From: Rhabditophanes sp. KR3021
Lineage: Eukaryota; Nematoda; Chromadorea; Rhabditida; Alloionematidae
Direction: 5' to 3'
NCBI GenBank assembly: GCA_963281155.1
Contig: CAUJLY010000006.1
Coordinates: 1,612,001-1,676,000, forward strand
Length of the DNA: 64,000 nt
Part shown: piece by piece, positions 1 to 14,900 of the stretch
Layout: the number at the start of each line of letters is the position of its first letter
Numbering within the stretch: position 1 is the first letter of the stretch
Translations under genes and position numbers: made by a program
Notes under the pieces: generated by a model
Databases searched by the model: none
Told to the model about the DNA's origin: nothing
What the model saw: only the letters and a program-made list of their open reading frames with translations

Positions 1-3000
1 TAATTAAAAGCAGTGAATTCTCAATTCACGACAATCACACAACTAATAACACCATCAACTCCTTCTTTATTTAAAGCCGTAAAAAATAAAATAATATTAT
101 TATGATCAAGAGGATTATCTTTATTATTCACGTTTTTCTTTTTTTCGTAGAGTCAAGTCATCAAATTGGACCAAGAAGCAAACCCCGCTGATGAAAAAAG
201 CAAGATAGGAATAGAAAATTTCGTGAAGAGCAGGATAAAGTCTTTGTTTCATTTGACAGCATCGTGAAAGTCCGCAAAGTGCCCCTAATGCCATCGAAAG
301 TCTTAGTAGCTTCCAAATATTTTGCGATACTCGGTGATATTTACACATTCTAAAAATACATTTCAATCAACTTGTTAGCTTTTGGGAGTTGGTTACTTTA
401 AACTCACAAACACATTCCTAAGACGGCTGAAGATATTAAGATAGAGTGCAAGATTCTCTCTTTAATTCCTACTACTTTTAAATGGTGTTCAACAATTACA
501 ACCGTAGATTTTTCACTTAAATCTATGTCAATGTATTGATTTAAAGCCCTACAATTATAAAAAGGTATATCAAAATGTAACTACTAAATAAATTTACCAC
601 ACGTAACCATGCATCCAAATAGCAGAAAACATAAAGTCAAATAAATGGCCGATTAAAAATGAACTCCAGATAAAACGAAAAGTCATCTGAATCCCATAAC
701 TTAACCAACATTCTTCCTTATCCTCAACTTTCTTTAACCAGTATTGTTCAGAATCTTCCATTATTTGAATATTTAAATATGGAAATATAGATTAATTCGA
801 ATATTGGCGACTAGTATCGAGTTGACTAGTTAAGGTTATGTTGTTAGTTATATTGTTGAAGTTGTAATCATGTTCAATCATAATAAGAAAGATTGTAAAT
901 GACCTTTAAATTTAGGTCAAAATGTGGTTCTTATTGTTTAAAAAATTATTTGATTTTAAAAGCATTTTTAACGTGATCTTTAATCTACACTAGCTTTCAA
1001 TTAATTTAAATTATGACAACTCAAAGAAACACCAAAAAAGGAATCGGTCTTCGTTATCTTGACTACAAATATTATCAAAAAATCTTTTGTTGCTTTCATT
1101 ATTTCCAGCTGTCTTTTACTAAACTGTAATAAATTTTGTTAGTGCCACTTCTTTTAAATGATTCTTAAGAGAGAAAAGATACTATTGACAGCTGTATTCA
1201 TTCAAAGACCACCACCAACGCCAAATCAAGATACCGACACGGTATGGCCGGTTAGGTGAAAGTAAATAAATTATCAATCACTCCCATAACACCAAAATGC
1301 CAACTTTTGCATTCAACTCCGACTGCCATTTAAAAAGTCATTTAGATTTGTATCTGTATATTTTTTAATTACGGATCAAAAGTGCCGTTAGAATTAATTG
1401 GACAAGACTTTGTCAATGAAACGCACCATTTTGTCAGTTTATTTGTATGTCGCGGTTCATCTTCTTGGCACTACCATTCTAGATCAGTTTAAAGTAGATG
1501 GTAATTATTACTAAAGTGTGTAGAATATACTTTAATTGCCTTGCAAAACACCTTTTATTTTAACAATGGCTCAAACCATTTAAAACTATACTTTTATTTA
1601 GTTTAAGACTACTAATAGTTTGTAACCTTTTTCATTTTGCCATAAGCACATATTTATTGAAATGGTAATTTTATAACCTCACTTAAGGCTACATAAATAA
1701 AAACATTATTATTAATAATTTATGGGCTATAATCATAAACAGCCTCCATAATACCATCATCCATTTACAACATAAAAAGGTATTTAAGGAGAGAAGTATC
1801 TTGATTGCCTAACTTGTTCCACTGATTGATAACTGACCTTACACTTTAATTTAGCTACTTTCCATTAAATCTCAACAATGAAGCTATTGACTTGCGCAAC
1901 ATTAATTTTGCATTTATAATTTTGTTCTGTCAACTATGAATATTTCCACAATTTTCACACATTATTGCAAGAACCTCTTGATTACCCTTTTTAGGATTAC
2001 GTATGCTATTATGGCTTGTTCACTTGATAAGTAAGGTCAACTTTTAATTTATTTTATTCACATGTAATATGATTTAAGTATTTAAATTTGTTCTCATTTT
2101 AATTTATTCTAATTGGTAAGTATTATAATTTGAGCATGAGAAATTTGATTACCTGGGAGGTGGTGTAATTATTAGGTTTTCATTTAATTTGAATGTCATC
2201 AATATTTATTTATTCAAGCAAGAGTAATATATTTAAAATTCTAATTTAATTATACCCTTTATTTGAGCAAATATGTAGGCTCTTGACAATTTTACCTTAA
2301 TCTCATGTTAACCTCCATACGGCAAGTGATTAATCTTTGTTAATAGACAGTTTAAGATTAAGCCCAGTCTTGTTGCGTTGACAAGTTAATCTTTTTCAAA
2401 AGAAAGACCGGCATAAACATGCCAATTGAGGTTGTGATTAAATATGTATGTTTAATAGTACCTGTTGCGTCAAAGAACTTTATTACTTAAATATACATAC
2501 ATATCTAGATGATATTCCATGCAATATCATGTCACTTTGATCTTTCTTTTTTGGTATTGTTTTGATAACTTAATTAGCGAGATACATCATCTTACAAAGC
2601 GTTTGATATGCTGTCTAAAAGACAACAAAACATCGGCACGGTGTCGTTTCTTTAATAACAAGATTCATGGATAAGATCATGTTACTGTTATGTAACTACT
2701 TTTTTTAAATATATTAAGTAAATAATACAGGTGAAAAGATTAATATTGGTGTTATGATGTAATGTTTAATCTGTCACGGTAGTTTGTTTTGATAAATGAC
2801 TTCTTTAAAGATGATATGCCGAAGTGTCAGCATGCATCTTGGACTGAGCAAAGATCATCCATACACCGTTACTTATTTCTTTATCCACATGTTTTGTATC
2901 AATTTTTCAAATGTAAATACGTACGTTATTGCTAAATTGAGTAGAACTATTTATGGTTTAAGCAATTAATTTATAGATGTCAAAACAATTAAGGCCAAAA

Positions 3001-4394
3001 AGAGACGTTTTGTTGTTAAATTAGCTTTGGATAAACATATTATCCGTTTTATTCAAGAATAAATTAAATATGCACTTCATTTTTATTGTTTTTAACGAAG
3101 GACACACGTTCAATAATTATTAAGACGGATAGAATTGTAGTAGAGTATAAAATAGTTTCACTGTCTATTAATTTAGAGATTATCTTTATTATAGCGTACG
3201 TTAACATAAACTTGTTGCATGAAATATTTTATTAGCTTCCGAATCACATAAAAATCCTTTTACAATTCGCTTTTAAGCAAAGCCGAACTTTCATTTAAAT
3301 GACGAAACCCTTTTACTAATAAACATTTTGTTTGATCGTAGATAATAAAACATATAGAGTTAAAAGACACAAATCTGTAACATGATTTCAAAGATATCTC
3401 CAAATTACATTTATTTTCTCATTCTTAACTTAATCCTACGATACTCGATGTTAAACCTTTGACATCATTTATTGAGTTGGTAAAGAGAATGCCAGTTCAT
3501 TTATTGCGGTTGTCATTTGAGGTATTAATAGACATTGTATGATTAATTGTCAAGTGACTCCTTTAATTAGTTTAGCTTCTATTTGAAAAGTGCCGTAATC
3601 TAATTTTTTCTCATACTGGTAATGGGTATTATTGGATAAGTTTACAAGTTCACTTTGATTGCCTTTTCTATTCAAAAGGAAGCTTGTTATGTTAAGTATT
3701 TTAAAGCAATAAATAGCAATCAAGGCCTTTAAAGCCATACAATAACATTATTTTTATTTGGGAAGCCTTAAAAAATGGGTTTTAATTTATGCCACCTGGA
3801 TATTTGTGTTTTTGAATGATTTAAAGCTATCTATTTAATTGCATCTTTAAAAAGCAATGGCTTGCTTATAAATAACATATACCTCCAATAACTTTATTTT
3901 TAAACCGAAAATATGATCATTTGCATAAGGAAATAATTAAAAATTCTATGAATACATTATCAACCATTACATTAATACGTATAATTTATTGTTTGAATTT
4001 GCCTTTCGGTACTTCCTAATCATGCTTCCACCATTATTAATGGCCTATTCCAAAAAATTGCTTTAACTCGATCTTCCTTTAATTAAATATTCAGTGAATT
4101 TGTCATCGTATGACTTGTATTAAAATGCTAATAGACTACAAGTGCGTCCAATCGCATGTTCTATCCACTTTTTGATCTCACAGTAGGCTGAACCTTTTTA
4201 TTTGAATTGAAGTACTTCCCTATTTTATCAAAAATGACCATGTACCTCAAATAAGTCCTATCATATTAAGTATATTAAGAGTTATTTCCGGTTCTGTCTA
4301 AATCATTTCCTTAACTTAAGTATTTTAGAGACAAGTTCAGTTGCTATTTTTAAATAGATTGCACTTATTTAATTAATCACTCCTAACAACTGCT
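1..4394. other. AT-rich spacer, no confident gene
   Basis: Strongly AT-rich sequence without a gene I can support. An 80-codon minus-strand ORF at 124-366 encodes a cysteine-rich, partly hydrophobic peptide and has AATAATAAA-like sequence just after its stop; it could be a terminal exon, but I see no partner exon and no family match. A 33-codon plus-strand ORF at 1158-1259 has a proline-rich C-terminal half. A perfect 6-bp hairpin with a 3-nt loop sits at 1231-1245. No tRNA-like or tandem-repeat structure was seen. Confidence 0.5.
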
Positions 4395-6437
4395 ATGTCT
4401 TGCTCAATTTGTAATGGACTTTTTGATGTTGAGTCTAGACTTGGGCAGACTTTAGCTTGTGGACATAAAGTCTGTGACAATTGCTTATTTTCGGTTAAAT
4501 GCCATCAGCAGGTAAGTCATTTCATCCAATTCATCATTTACAATTGTTTTAGTATTATTTATTGGATAAAGCTATCTGTCCTGCTTGTAACAATTCAACC
4601 CAACCTTCCTCACACTCGGAGTTTAGGCATGCACCATCAGAATTCGATAACAACAAGTTATTTAATTCAACTGCTTGTAGTTCAAATAACGCTAACATCA
4701 CAGTCATCCATGTTCCCGATAATGCCAAGACTGAATCGTTTAAACCGCTTAAAAAGTCCATGGCAACAACTAATATACTTCGCAAATCTATTTCTAAAAA
4801 GATACTTAAAAAGGAATCTTCTGCCAGACATAAGCCAAGCTGTCTAAATTGCCAAAAGAAAATTTCTTATAAAAAAGATTTTAAAAATTGTCGCCTCTGT
4901 CTGGATTGCAATAGTACTAATTTAGTCCTAAAAATCAGCTGTCTTGAGTGTTGCGTAAATGAACATAATACCCACAAACTGGTATCAATTCTAGAACTAA
5001 AAGAAGGTGATAAAAGATTATGGGAAGACATCAAGAGTTTTAACTTCAAAATGACAGAAAACTCATTTAAATTCGAGACACTCTACAACAAATTGCAAGG
5101 CCAAACCTTAACCAAAAACATCAAATTATTTCAGTTAAAGCAAGGCAAAGAATTTATAATGAATGAAATTATGAGGAAAAATAGAAAAGCACTTCATTCG
5201 GTGGAGAAGAATATTAAGTATGAGTTCAGATTACCTCATTCTTTAGGTTATATTTCGAATATAAGGAAGTTGCATATCAAAGCTTGCTTGGAGATGCAAA
5301 GTTATATCAGTGTAATGGAACAATTGTTGGAGTCTACCTTAGTTGGGCCTCTTGTTGGTAATTTTATGAATATGTCGTGTTTTAGTAATACAATGATGTC
5401 CCTAAATGAAACAATCTCCCCTCCAAATCCAAATACCAATTTTGTGTCAACCATACTCGCAATAAATCCTTTAGAAATTGAAAATCCAGCCATTTTATCC
5501 ACACTCCGCAACCTGGTCTTCAACATTGAGGACAAAAGTTTGTACCAAAAAGAACAAATAAAACGATTACTTGATTGCATCAGTCATCTTAACACCTTTG
5601 TCACCACCTCAATTTCCGCATCAACTCTCTTATTGTTTCAAAACACATACCTAGACTGCTTTAAGCAAATGGCGACACTGCTAAAGTTACACCAAACCAA
5701 AATGCCTTTCAAACATACCGACATATGGAAATGCATACAAACAAGTTTTGGTGAACTTTTAAGGATAGGAAGTGAGGTATGTTTTGTTATTTAATTTGTG
5801 AGGTCTTCCTTTTTATACGCAACAATACACCACGCGTCTCCACATATCCTTTTGATTGTAGTCAAAAGTTGCCGATATTAGCATGAAACATAATTAGACT
5901 TGATATATGCAAACATGTATTCAAGAGACTTTGTTTACTCTAAATTCCACCACCCGGTGAAAAAACATCCACTTCTAGTTGACTAGTCCTTTCAAGGACA
6001 CTTTTTTAAGATTAAATAAAAAATAAGTTAATCAGATGGAGGGGGATAAAGATATGCAATTATGTACATTAATAATTATCATTTTTCAGTACTGGTCAAG
6101 TGCAGACATCGAACGCATCATTCTTGTTCAAGACATTTCTTATTTATGCAAACTTTTTTCTGATTGCTGTGACACACCAACCATCACATTGTGTCTAATT
6201 GAGGTGGCACGAATTAGGACAGCCGTTGCCGAGAAGGAAAAAAGAATGGAGAAAGGTTTGGATTATGGTGAACAAGTTCAAATTCACCTAGCACTCATAG
6301 ATGACAATTTAATGGAATGCCGCAAAAAGAGAAAACTTCTAGATATTAGATCTACAAAATCAACCCCAAAGCTATTTAACAAAGGCTTCAAAAGACTATT
6401 CAAAAGAACTTCAAAATGTATTTTTATTAAAACTTAA
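4395..6437 (+). CDS. RING finger and B-box-like zinc protein (TRIM-like), 562 aa
   Basis: Probable E3 ubiquitin ligase. Exons are 4395-4511, 4553-5776 and 6090-6437; both introns are phase 0 with GTAAGT or GTATGT donors and TTTTAG or TTTTTCAG acceptors. The 41-bp first intron splits the RING: exon 1 carries C3xxC6, C22xH24 and C27xxC30, and exon 2 supplies the last CPAC pair near residues 48-51. A second Cys/His cluster (C136xxC139, C152, C155, C158, C169xxC172, H177xxH180) has B-box spacing. The remainder is helical and K/N/L-rich, ending in a basic stretch. RING plus B-box plus helical region is the TRIM layout; no recognised C-terminal domain is seen. The start is the first ATG, and without it the RING would lose its first cysteines. 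The substrate is unknown. Confidence 0.85.
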
Positions 6438-6726
6438 ACACCACAACAAAACCTACTTTTATTGGTGGTCACATCATTCACAAATTAATATTCAATTCAC
6501 ATAGGTACTATTATAAAGCAAAACACAGAGGAGAAAAAATATGATGTTGTTTAGAAATAATAAAATATAATTTGCATACACATTTTTTACAAATTGGATT
6601 GTGTTTGTTTGTATGTTAATCGTTTTCTCGTTGCTAGATGATTTATTTAATTCCATTTAGCGTTGATATAGCTTTACCTAGTCAGTTGGTACAAATAATA
6701 TGAAAGCTTTTTGTTTTTTGTCACTT

Positions 6727-8777
6727 TTATTGTTGTCTATTGAATAGGCAGCGAGTTGTTGCTCTTTTGAAAGGCTTTGGTGGAGCAGGTTGTGGAAACT
6801 CTTCCTGCATTCCTGAGAAAGATTCAACTTCCCAATCTTTATTTAATCTACCTTCACTGTCTTGGTTGTAGCTCCTGGAAATTACACGTCGTTCAAAGGT
6901 TCCTAGAAGAAGTGGGTTCACATTAACTTATATTTAATTATTAACTATCTTTCTCCAAACCAGCCTCTTTTTGACGTTACCACGCATTGGCAAATATAAT
7001 TTGTTAATTAAGTTTTAAAACACACACACACAAACCAAAGGAAGAAAGTATATTTGATGTGTCTATTAAGTGGTGTTTTTTGTTGTTAATATGTGGGTTA
7101 TTTTAACTTACTCTTGCATGAAACAACTTCTGGATGAAAGTTGGTGTTCACAAATGGTTTTGTTGTGTTGTTGTAACGCCAGTTTGTTGGTTGAGCAAGG
7201 TAGCTTGGATTTTGTGACAGGGATCGACTGGTTCGGCCATGGTTATAGGGTGAGGTGTCGGGGCCGTCTAGCGCATAGATGGGAGTCGCTCTTTCGGATG
7301 GTGTAGTAACGTAATAATTTTTGTTTCCATCAATGGCACTATTATTATTATTTCCGACACCATCGAAGCAATTACCGCTTAACTCTTGATATCCTCGATT
7401 ATTAAAGGATGGGGATGATGTGGTTTCTCTCCACTTTTCCTCAGTTTTCCTGTTAAAGGCATTTCGCATTGTTTCTACTTCCCGAACTGGCTGGAATACA
7501 CTATTTCCGATGAAAAAATCGGCTGAAACTGGATTAAATGGTACTGTTTGGGAGATGTTGTTTTTGTTGGTGCGTAGATGGTTAAATACATAATGCATTT
7601 CATCATTATTGTTGTCATCGTTTTTGTTATCATTCATTAAGGTGATTACATTTTTGCTTGTACCAGTCCAATCACCTTCTGCTGCCTTTTTAGTTGCTTT
7701 ACAAATCATATTTTTGGTTGGGGAAGTGGAGTAAGGGGTGAGTGGTGGTAAAAAGGCATCACTTGCATAATTATTAGTATACGAACATGAGGAAGTTGGT
7801 CTGGAATATAGTTGGCTGTCCGTGAGTTCGTTTTCAATTAAAGTTGATGGGTGTTGTTTGTCATAAAAGTCCTTCAGGAAACTTTCTGCGAGAGGTGGTG
7901 GTGGAGTGGGTGGATTGGTAAGGTTTTGATGGGTTAATTCATTTGTGCGGTTGTCGCCAGTTGAAGTATAAGCGGCATTTATTATATCCGGATTAACATT
8001 TCGTTTTTGGGTATAAAAGCTGGCATTATCAAAGGATGGAGTTGAGCCTGATTCTGAAGTAGATGTAGGTCTATTATGAACTCCATCACCATATTCACTT
8101 TTAATTGCATTTTCATCAAAAGCTATCCGAGGTTGTATTCTCTCACTATTAAATGTACTTTCTGGATGTAATGAAGAAGTCAAGTCAGAATGGTGCGGCT
8201 CCAAAGCACACTCATAATTGTCGTCCTTTTCATCGCTATTAATAATATTTAAATCCTCAGCCAGATATTCCTCTGTTATTTCTTGGACTAAAACATCATC
8301 ATCTTTCTTTCTTAATCCGACGTTATCATCATTTCCATTTCCCTTACTTCTAAATAATCCGAATACTTTCTGAAATACCCATGCGACTCCATAGAATACT
8401 AGTTCCAAGATGTAGATTAAGACATTTAATAAGACCTTGAAAGGAGCATACATGATAGATCCAAGATATCTTAATCCAGAAAATATCTTTTGTCCAAATA
8501 GCTTTGAATAAGACCAAGCTTTAGATATGATGTCTTTAATTTTATCCCATACCCTGACAAAGAAAGATTTATTTGTTGTAGTTTGTAAAACTTGAGAAGG
8601 TCTCCATACTCCATTCTTAATGTTTTGATTATTATTTGGTTGATAAAGTTCACTCTCGGTGAAAGAATTTGCAGTATTGTGGGTGTCTATGTTGCCGTAA
8701 TATTTGTCATTCACCGATTCTGTAGTCGTTTGCTTTCCGGTATCATATTCTACATTGTTTCCCCTAAAATGTTTCAT
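6727..8777 (-). CDS. Unknown protein with central hydrophobic segment, 613 aa
   Basis: Not recognised. Exons on the minus strand are 8777-7112 and 6902-6727, joined across a 209-bp intron (donor GTAAGT, acceptor TTCTTCTAG, phase 1). The open frame extends four codons further to a GTG, but the first ATG is at 8777. Residues 1-68 are polar. Residues 69-142 form an aromatic-rich amphipathic and hydrophobic block (core about 108-140) that could lie in or on a membrane, possibly as a hairpin. It is followed by an acidic stretch and about 400 low-complexity residues rich in N, S, T and P, including a PPPP run. The C-terminus is proline- and arginine-rich. The layout suggests a membrane-anchored protein with a long disordered tail. 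It converges on the RING gene with 289 bp between the stop codons. Confidence 0.75.
7021..7032. repeat. (CA)6 microsatellite
   Basis: Six CA dinucleotides inside the 209-bp intron of the minus-strand gene at 6727-8777. Short simple repeat with no evident function. Confidence 0.9.
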
Positions 8778-11700
8778 CGTAATTGACACTTACTAATTTT
8801 TGAAAAATATCAATCATAATGGAAGGGGTTGTAAAGATATATATTTACTAAATCTGACGGTGAAACAAAGTGTCTCTATCTTCATTTAAAACTCAAACAA
8901 AATAGAAGGGGCAAACTAACGCTCTAATGTAATTCTTTTTTGGGCCGATTTATACTAGGACAAGTAACTTTGTGTGATATTCATTTTATTGAAATTAGGT
9001 TAAATTGGTGATGGCACTTTACAAAAAAATTAATCCACTACATATTATCTTTCATTCCATTTATATTATACTAACATACACTGCTATCCTACTACTAATA
9101 CAAGCCTGATCATAAATGGAAAGTAAATTGCAAAAGCTGCTTCAAAAATATCTAATTAGTTTAACTTAGCCTTATATTAAACTCAACTAAATAAAATTAA
9201 AGCAAAATAAGTCGGAGACACAATATATGGCCATATGTATGCTACATATAAACATATACTCTTCGAATAGAAAGTTATAGTTCTTGTAATGAGAAGAAGC
9301 AGCAATAAAAGTGTTGTACCGCTTCGAAAACAAATATACATTACTTCATATAAAAGTATTTTATATAAAAATGTGTTATTTGCGGAAATGGAGTCTTAAT
9401 ACGATTTGGGTTCTGTATATTTTTTGTTACTGACTTCTAAATTACAACACACGTTAAATAAAGACTTTTCGATGCTTTATTAGTCGGCAAAAGTTCATTT
9501 GTCACTTATTTTGAATAAATGTATCTTACTACCCTTCTTTATATAAATAGATTTCCCATTTCCTTAAAGCTGCACTACTTTAATTAATATTAATTAAGCA
9601 TATTCGATCATAAGCTATTTAATTTAATGCCATACTTGCTTACCATTTACTCACGTGCTACTCTTTTAAGTTAAGCTTTAAGTTAAGACTTTTCTTTTTT
9701 GTTGCTTTCAATTCAAGTAATTTGTTGTGGTATGTATGTGCTTATAAAAGTTTCTAACAAAATTAGGATCTTCTTTTTAATATATGTTTACAAGATTTAT
9801 AATGTCGTATTTTACACTACATCGTTTTGAATCAAAACTTACATGACTAAATAGTAGAAAAAGTATCCAATTACAGTAAATGCATGAATGATGCCATTGT
9901 AGACTGTTCGTAGCATTGTCTAATCCTTTAATAAAGAATGATCGTTGCGTCAAAATATATGTTAAGTAATGTATGAAAAGACTTTTGCTGATTAGTTAGT
10001 TATTTTTGATAATGCTGTAAGTAACATTAAAATCAATCACTATTCAAAAGCAATATGCCAATATATTTTTAAAATATATACCACTTGTGTGTAAAGGACG
10101 GCAATCGCGATTTCAACAAATATTAAAGTTGATTCATTTTGTTTAATTTATTATATATTTTCGATACGCAGATTTTGATTTGTCATATATTAGAGCAATC
10201 ATTTTCGCCATTACTTTCCTACAACCGTTTAACATCAAAAAGTGGCGTTCTCTAACATTTTCATATTCAATTTAATACACACGTACATATAAAATATCCT
10301 ACTGCATATCATTAATTTTCTTTTAACTTAAGTAATAGCTGTATTTACTATTTATATCATTTACTCCCTATATAAATTGTTTTTGGTTTAGTGTTAAAAG
10401 TAAAATTGCCATAGAATATACATACAAAATGTGTACATATATACACGTATTGAAGCACAAACAAAAAATCATTGAATAAGAGGAGCCATTAGAATTTTGG
10501 TGTCTGCAATTACTACACCTTACTAAATGTGTTAATTCCACTTATTTATCCCCAAAAAAATTAATGGTATATACCTTCACATATATATTTATATTGAATA
10601 AATTACCCACCCAAATATAAAGATCTAAACAACGCACCACCAGTACTTTGCTGAAAATACACAAAATGGCGCAGATAAATAACAACAAACCATATTCACT
10701 AATTTATTGCCTTTATTTTGATTAAAAACAAACACACAAATTGGTTTGAAAAAGTGGCAAAATCATAATATTTATTACACAACCACAGACAACTTGAATG
10801 ATGCATTTTTAATTTAGGAATTTGTAATTACTCGAGAAATTTAATTATTACCGTCATCACTAGCTTTCTATAGGACCAATTCATTTGCACTATCTACTTA
10901 TTACATGAAAAATAATTAAAATTTCTTAACAAAAAAGAAATAAGACCTAATTGGGGAAATAATTTTTAGGACATTTAAGGGCAATAGTATTCTATTAAAA
11001 AATACAATTCTTCTCAGTATAAATGACTGTCATTATATTTATTTTTAATTTGCTCTATAAATATTCTTTTGACCTAATACTAATTAAAAGCCATCGCATT
11101 TAATTAATAGTACGTTGTTGTTAGTAAAAGTTTACTCAAAAAATCACACAAAATGTGAGTGACTCATTTTACATTTATACATATTAGTACTCCATTTATC
11201 CGTTTAAAATTCATTTTTGTTGTCCTATAATTTGTCTATCTTTTTTACTTGTGTTTGACTATCTTTTATCATATATATCACATTATCATTCACTAGGATA
11301 TACATATAAATGCAACTCAGTCATTCATTGATGGTAGTTTTGCTGCGCTGTATTTTCCCCTGTAAAAGCTTCCTTATCCTATTCATGGGACCGTTCTTGA
11401 TGCTGCAACAGCAAAACATATATTCATTCATTCATCCATCCTTTATTAAATTTCACATTTCATCAACTATGCCCAAACATTAATGAATTTTATAATATCC
11501 ATATAAATGTATCTATAACTTTTTTGGTATTCAAAAAGGGTTTTGCTTTGATATGCGTTTATTTGCTTGTTTTGATATGACACCACCCAAATTAATATTA
11601 ATTCCCTGATATAGAGATACACTTTTATATTATCCTGGACTGTGTGTGGCACACGCAACAAATCTTGCCCAACAAATGTACAACACAAATCTTAATAAAT

Positions 11701-11930
11701 GAAGGATTAATGAGACTACAGAACTTCAAGTACTAATACACACGCATCATTCCCTTTTGACATCTCTAAACACATACATATATATACTTAAATTGCTATT
11801 CAATCACTTTTATCAACAGCTTCAACAACTACTAACACCATACCAAATAAACGGGCAAAGGCAATAAAAGTTGTCTTAACTTCTAGCAAAAATTGGGCCG
11901 AAACATCGATTCTCTCTACCTTTTCATACT
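8778..11930. other. AT-rich spacer between divergent genes
   Basis: About 3.1 kb between the divergently transcribed unknown gene and the NACHT-WD40 gene, so it must hold both promoters. It is very AT-rich, with no ORF showing coding character; the 73-codon minus ORF at 11467-11688 looks random. A CATT tetranucleotide run lies near 11425-11440. No structured RNA was seen. Confidence 0.6.
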
Positions 11931-14900
11931 ATGTTTCGTGTTGACAAGTCTTTTAATGAAGAATCGGTCAAATCAACGATCAAAGAAGTCACCACTTTGT
12001 CTTATCTCAAAACGACTTCCCACAAAATCCTCCTCATCTTTCCGACAATCGAGGAGTTTGCCTTTGAAAGAGATCAATTCATAAAGCATATCTTTTCCGA
12101 ATTGCAAATATACGCTGCCGCAATCGGAATTGATCTGGAATGGTTTTCTTTTTCCGGAAACTACCAAGACTACTCCAACCTCAATCTCCTTAATCAATGC
12201 CTGGCTGAAAGCAATACCATTGCCATTGTAAGTACATGTTTCTTTGCCCATTACTGATTGTATAGTGATTTGGAGGTTGTTTATATACTACATTAAATTG
12301 CCCCAAAAAGTAATTGGCCTTAGGGTGTTATTTTTTAAATATTTACTTTGCACTTATTTTTCTCTTTTTGTGGTTGTGTGTTTGGTGAGGTTTTTGAGCA
12401 ATTTTAAATTATTAAATAAACAACTCCTTTCTACTTTTACTCTTGAAGAAGGATCTTTAATTTGATTTGCAATAATTTCAGTGTTTTTTGGGTAATAAGA
12501 TTGGGAATTTGATGCCTCCTTTGGAAATTGAATCAGAACTTTTTGACAGACTGCAACAAAGAGCATTCGAAACATCCTTAGATGTTAAACTTTTAGACAA
12601 AGCCTACATCCTACGGGAAACAAAAAAGTCCAAAAAGTATATCCTCCAAAAGGATATTTTTGATGATGTTAGAGTATTAAAAACCCTTTGTGAAATGCTT
12701 ACTAGCTTGAACACAGACACCAAACAACCATCCAAGACGTTTATCGAAACAATAATAGATACGATGATGACTTCAAAAAATGCAAATTATTTATTTGTTA
12801 TGCGCAAATTTAATTTCATCGACATCAACCAAAATGATAAAACTTATTCTGAAACAACCACACATATGTATGAAAGGATAGAAGGGCTAAAAAACGTTGT
12901 GACGGATAAAGTTGACAAAACCAATTACTTTACTTTCATGCTCGCTGTTGACTCACATCACTTTCATACATGGACTAATACGAGGGATGGAGAGTTGTAT
13001 GGCATTTCGATGATGGAGAAGTTGACGGAAAAATTAAAGGCTATATTGGATGGAGATGTTGCTTTGCCTTCGGCTGTTCCAACTCCACTTTCACCATCAC
13101 CACTTCCTCCCCAACCTCACTCCACTCCCCTCCAAAATCCACACGTCTTTTATACAATGTTTGATATTGCTAAGACTGAACAATATATCCATCAAAAATT
13201 TTATATTGACACTAAACCTAAGAAGTGGTCTGACCAGCCAGATATTTCAGTCAAAACAAACAGTGTCTTAGCCTTATGCCAACAAGGAAACCAACAAATT
13301 CAGTTGGTTGGCAAGGCCGGCATCGGCAAGACAGCTCATTTGCTGAAGATACATGAGCTGTTGCAGCAAAAAGATGACACAGTCTCCTTTATCCGTTTCC
13401 TTAATCTAACAGCAAATAGCTTGTATGATCATGAAGTTTGGAGAAACATCCTTTACTCACTAGATGAGTGTGCTCATCCCAAAAGGGCAAGGAAAAATGA
13501 AATTTCCTTTGAAGATTCCATCAAATTGGGGTCTATTTTTAAGTCCATTGCGTCCTTAGTCAAAACAATCGGCAAGAAAGTATATGTTCTGTTAGATGAT
13601 GTTAATTTGATGCAGTCTGCTAAATTGGCCGGAATTGATCAGATTGGCAATGTTTCAATTCCAAATTTGTTTATCATTTCCACCCTCACAAAAGGATGTA
13701 CTTTTCAAATTGTAGGATTTAGTGACAAAGTTGATGTTGTCAGCATAACGCCCCCCACAATTGAGGAATCTATCGAAATCATTAAGACGCATGCCTTGAA
13801 AAGAAATATCAAAATTTCTCCTGATTGTTTATCTAATTTACGCCTTTATCTGGCTAGTCAAAAGGATGGAGTTGCTGGTGGTTTAGCTGTTTCTCAACTC
13901 CTCGAACACAACATATCCGTCGAGCTTAAAACACCTGCCATCATTAACGTCTGCAATTATTTGGAAAAATTGCTGGACAAACCTTTTGTAGAGCAATTTT
14001 TCAGGTACTTAATTGTCGCAAAATTAGGCTTAACCGCACTAGAATTAAGCAACTTGATCAATTTTTCCCACAAACTCCCCAACCTCGAGTTGTCAAGTGT
14101 GGTAGATTTCACTATTGCCAAGAAAACATACCAAGTATTGACCAGATTCAGTATGCTTTTTGAAGTAGTGACCGTCAACGAAAGACAAGTCTACCGCATT
14201 GCCCATCACTCCTTCCGCGACCAATTAACCACTAGATACATACAAAATGGGGACACTCAATTAATTAACAGTATCAATGGGGAACTTGCTACCATTTACT
14301 TCGACAACAATACGTACGGTGAGAACGATGAACTTATCAACACTGGCTATATGTTTCCTCAACCTTATTGCAGTGAAAATGGGTCTATTAACTTGAGGAA
14401 AGTTTCCACTCAATGGAAGTATTTGCTTTACTCGGCCAATATTCCCATGCTTAAGGAGTTGACATTATGTAATTTCGAGTATGTCGAGGCTGCCTTGAGG
14501 TCTCATGGACTAGGATATGTCATTTCGATGTTTGATGAGGCTTGTCTTAACTTGCTTGATCATGATTTGCTTGTTTTTTATCTGCAAGTTATTACACCTA
14601 GTGTTGACACCTTGATTAGGGACACGAATCAATTGGCACCCGAAACAATTGGAAGATTGAGATACACCAGACAAATAAATTCAAATGCTTTGAATACAAT
14701 TGTAGAGCAGGCAATGGGGTGGGTTGACATGTATGAAAGGTCTCCTTTGTTGGTGCCATTGACATGCTGGATATCACCCCCAAAAATGGATGAAGTCTTT
14801 CATGCCACTATTCCTAATTGGGACAGCAAAAACACAATCGTCAAGCCGACCGTAAACTATCAACATTTGTTTCTAGCCGGCAACACACTGGATTCATCTA

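Noticed and set aside
6036..6089. In-frame ATG before the third exon of the RING gene
   Set aside because: It lies upstream of a clean TTTTTCAG acceptor in the intron; the residues encoded are hydrophobic and not continuous with the protein.
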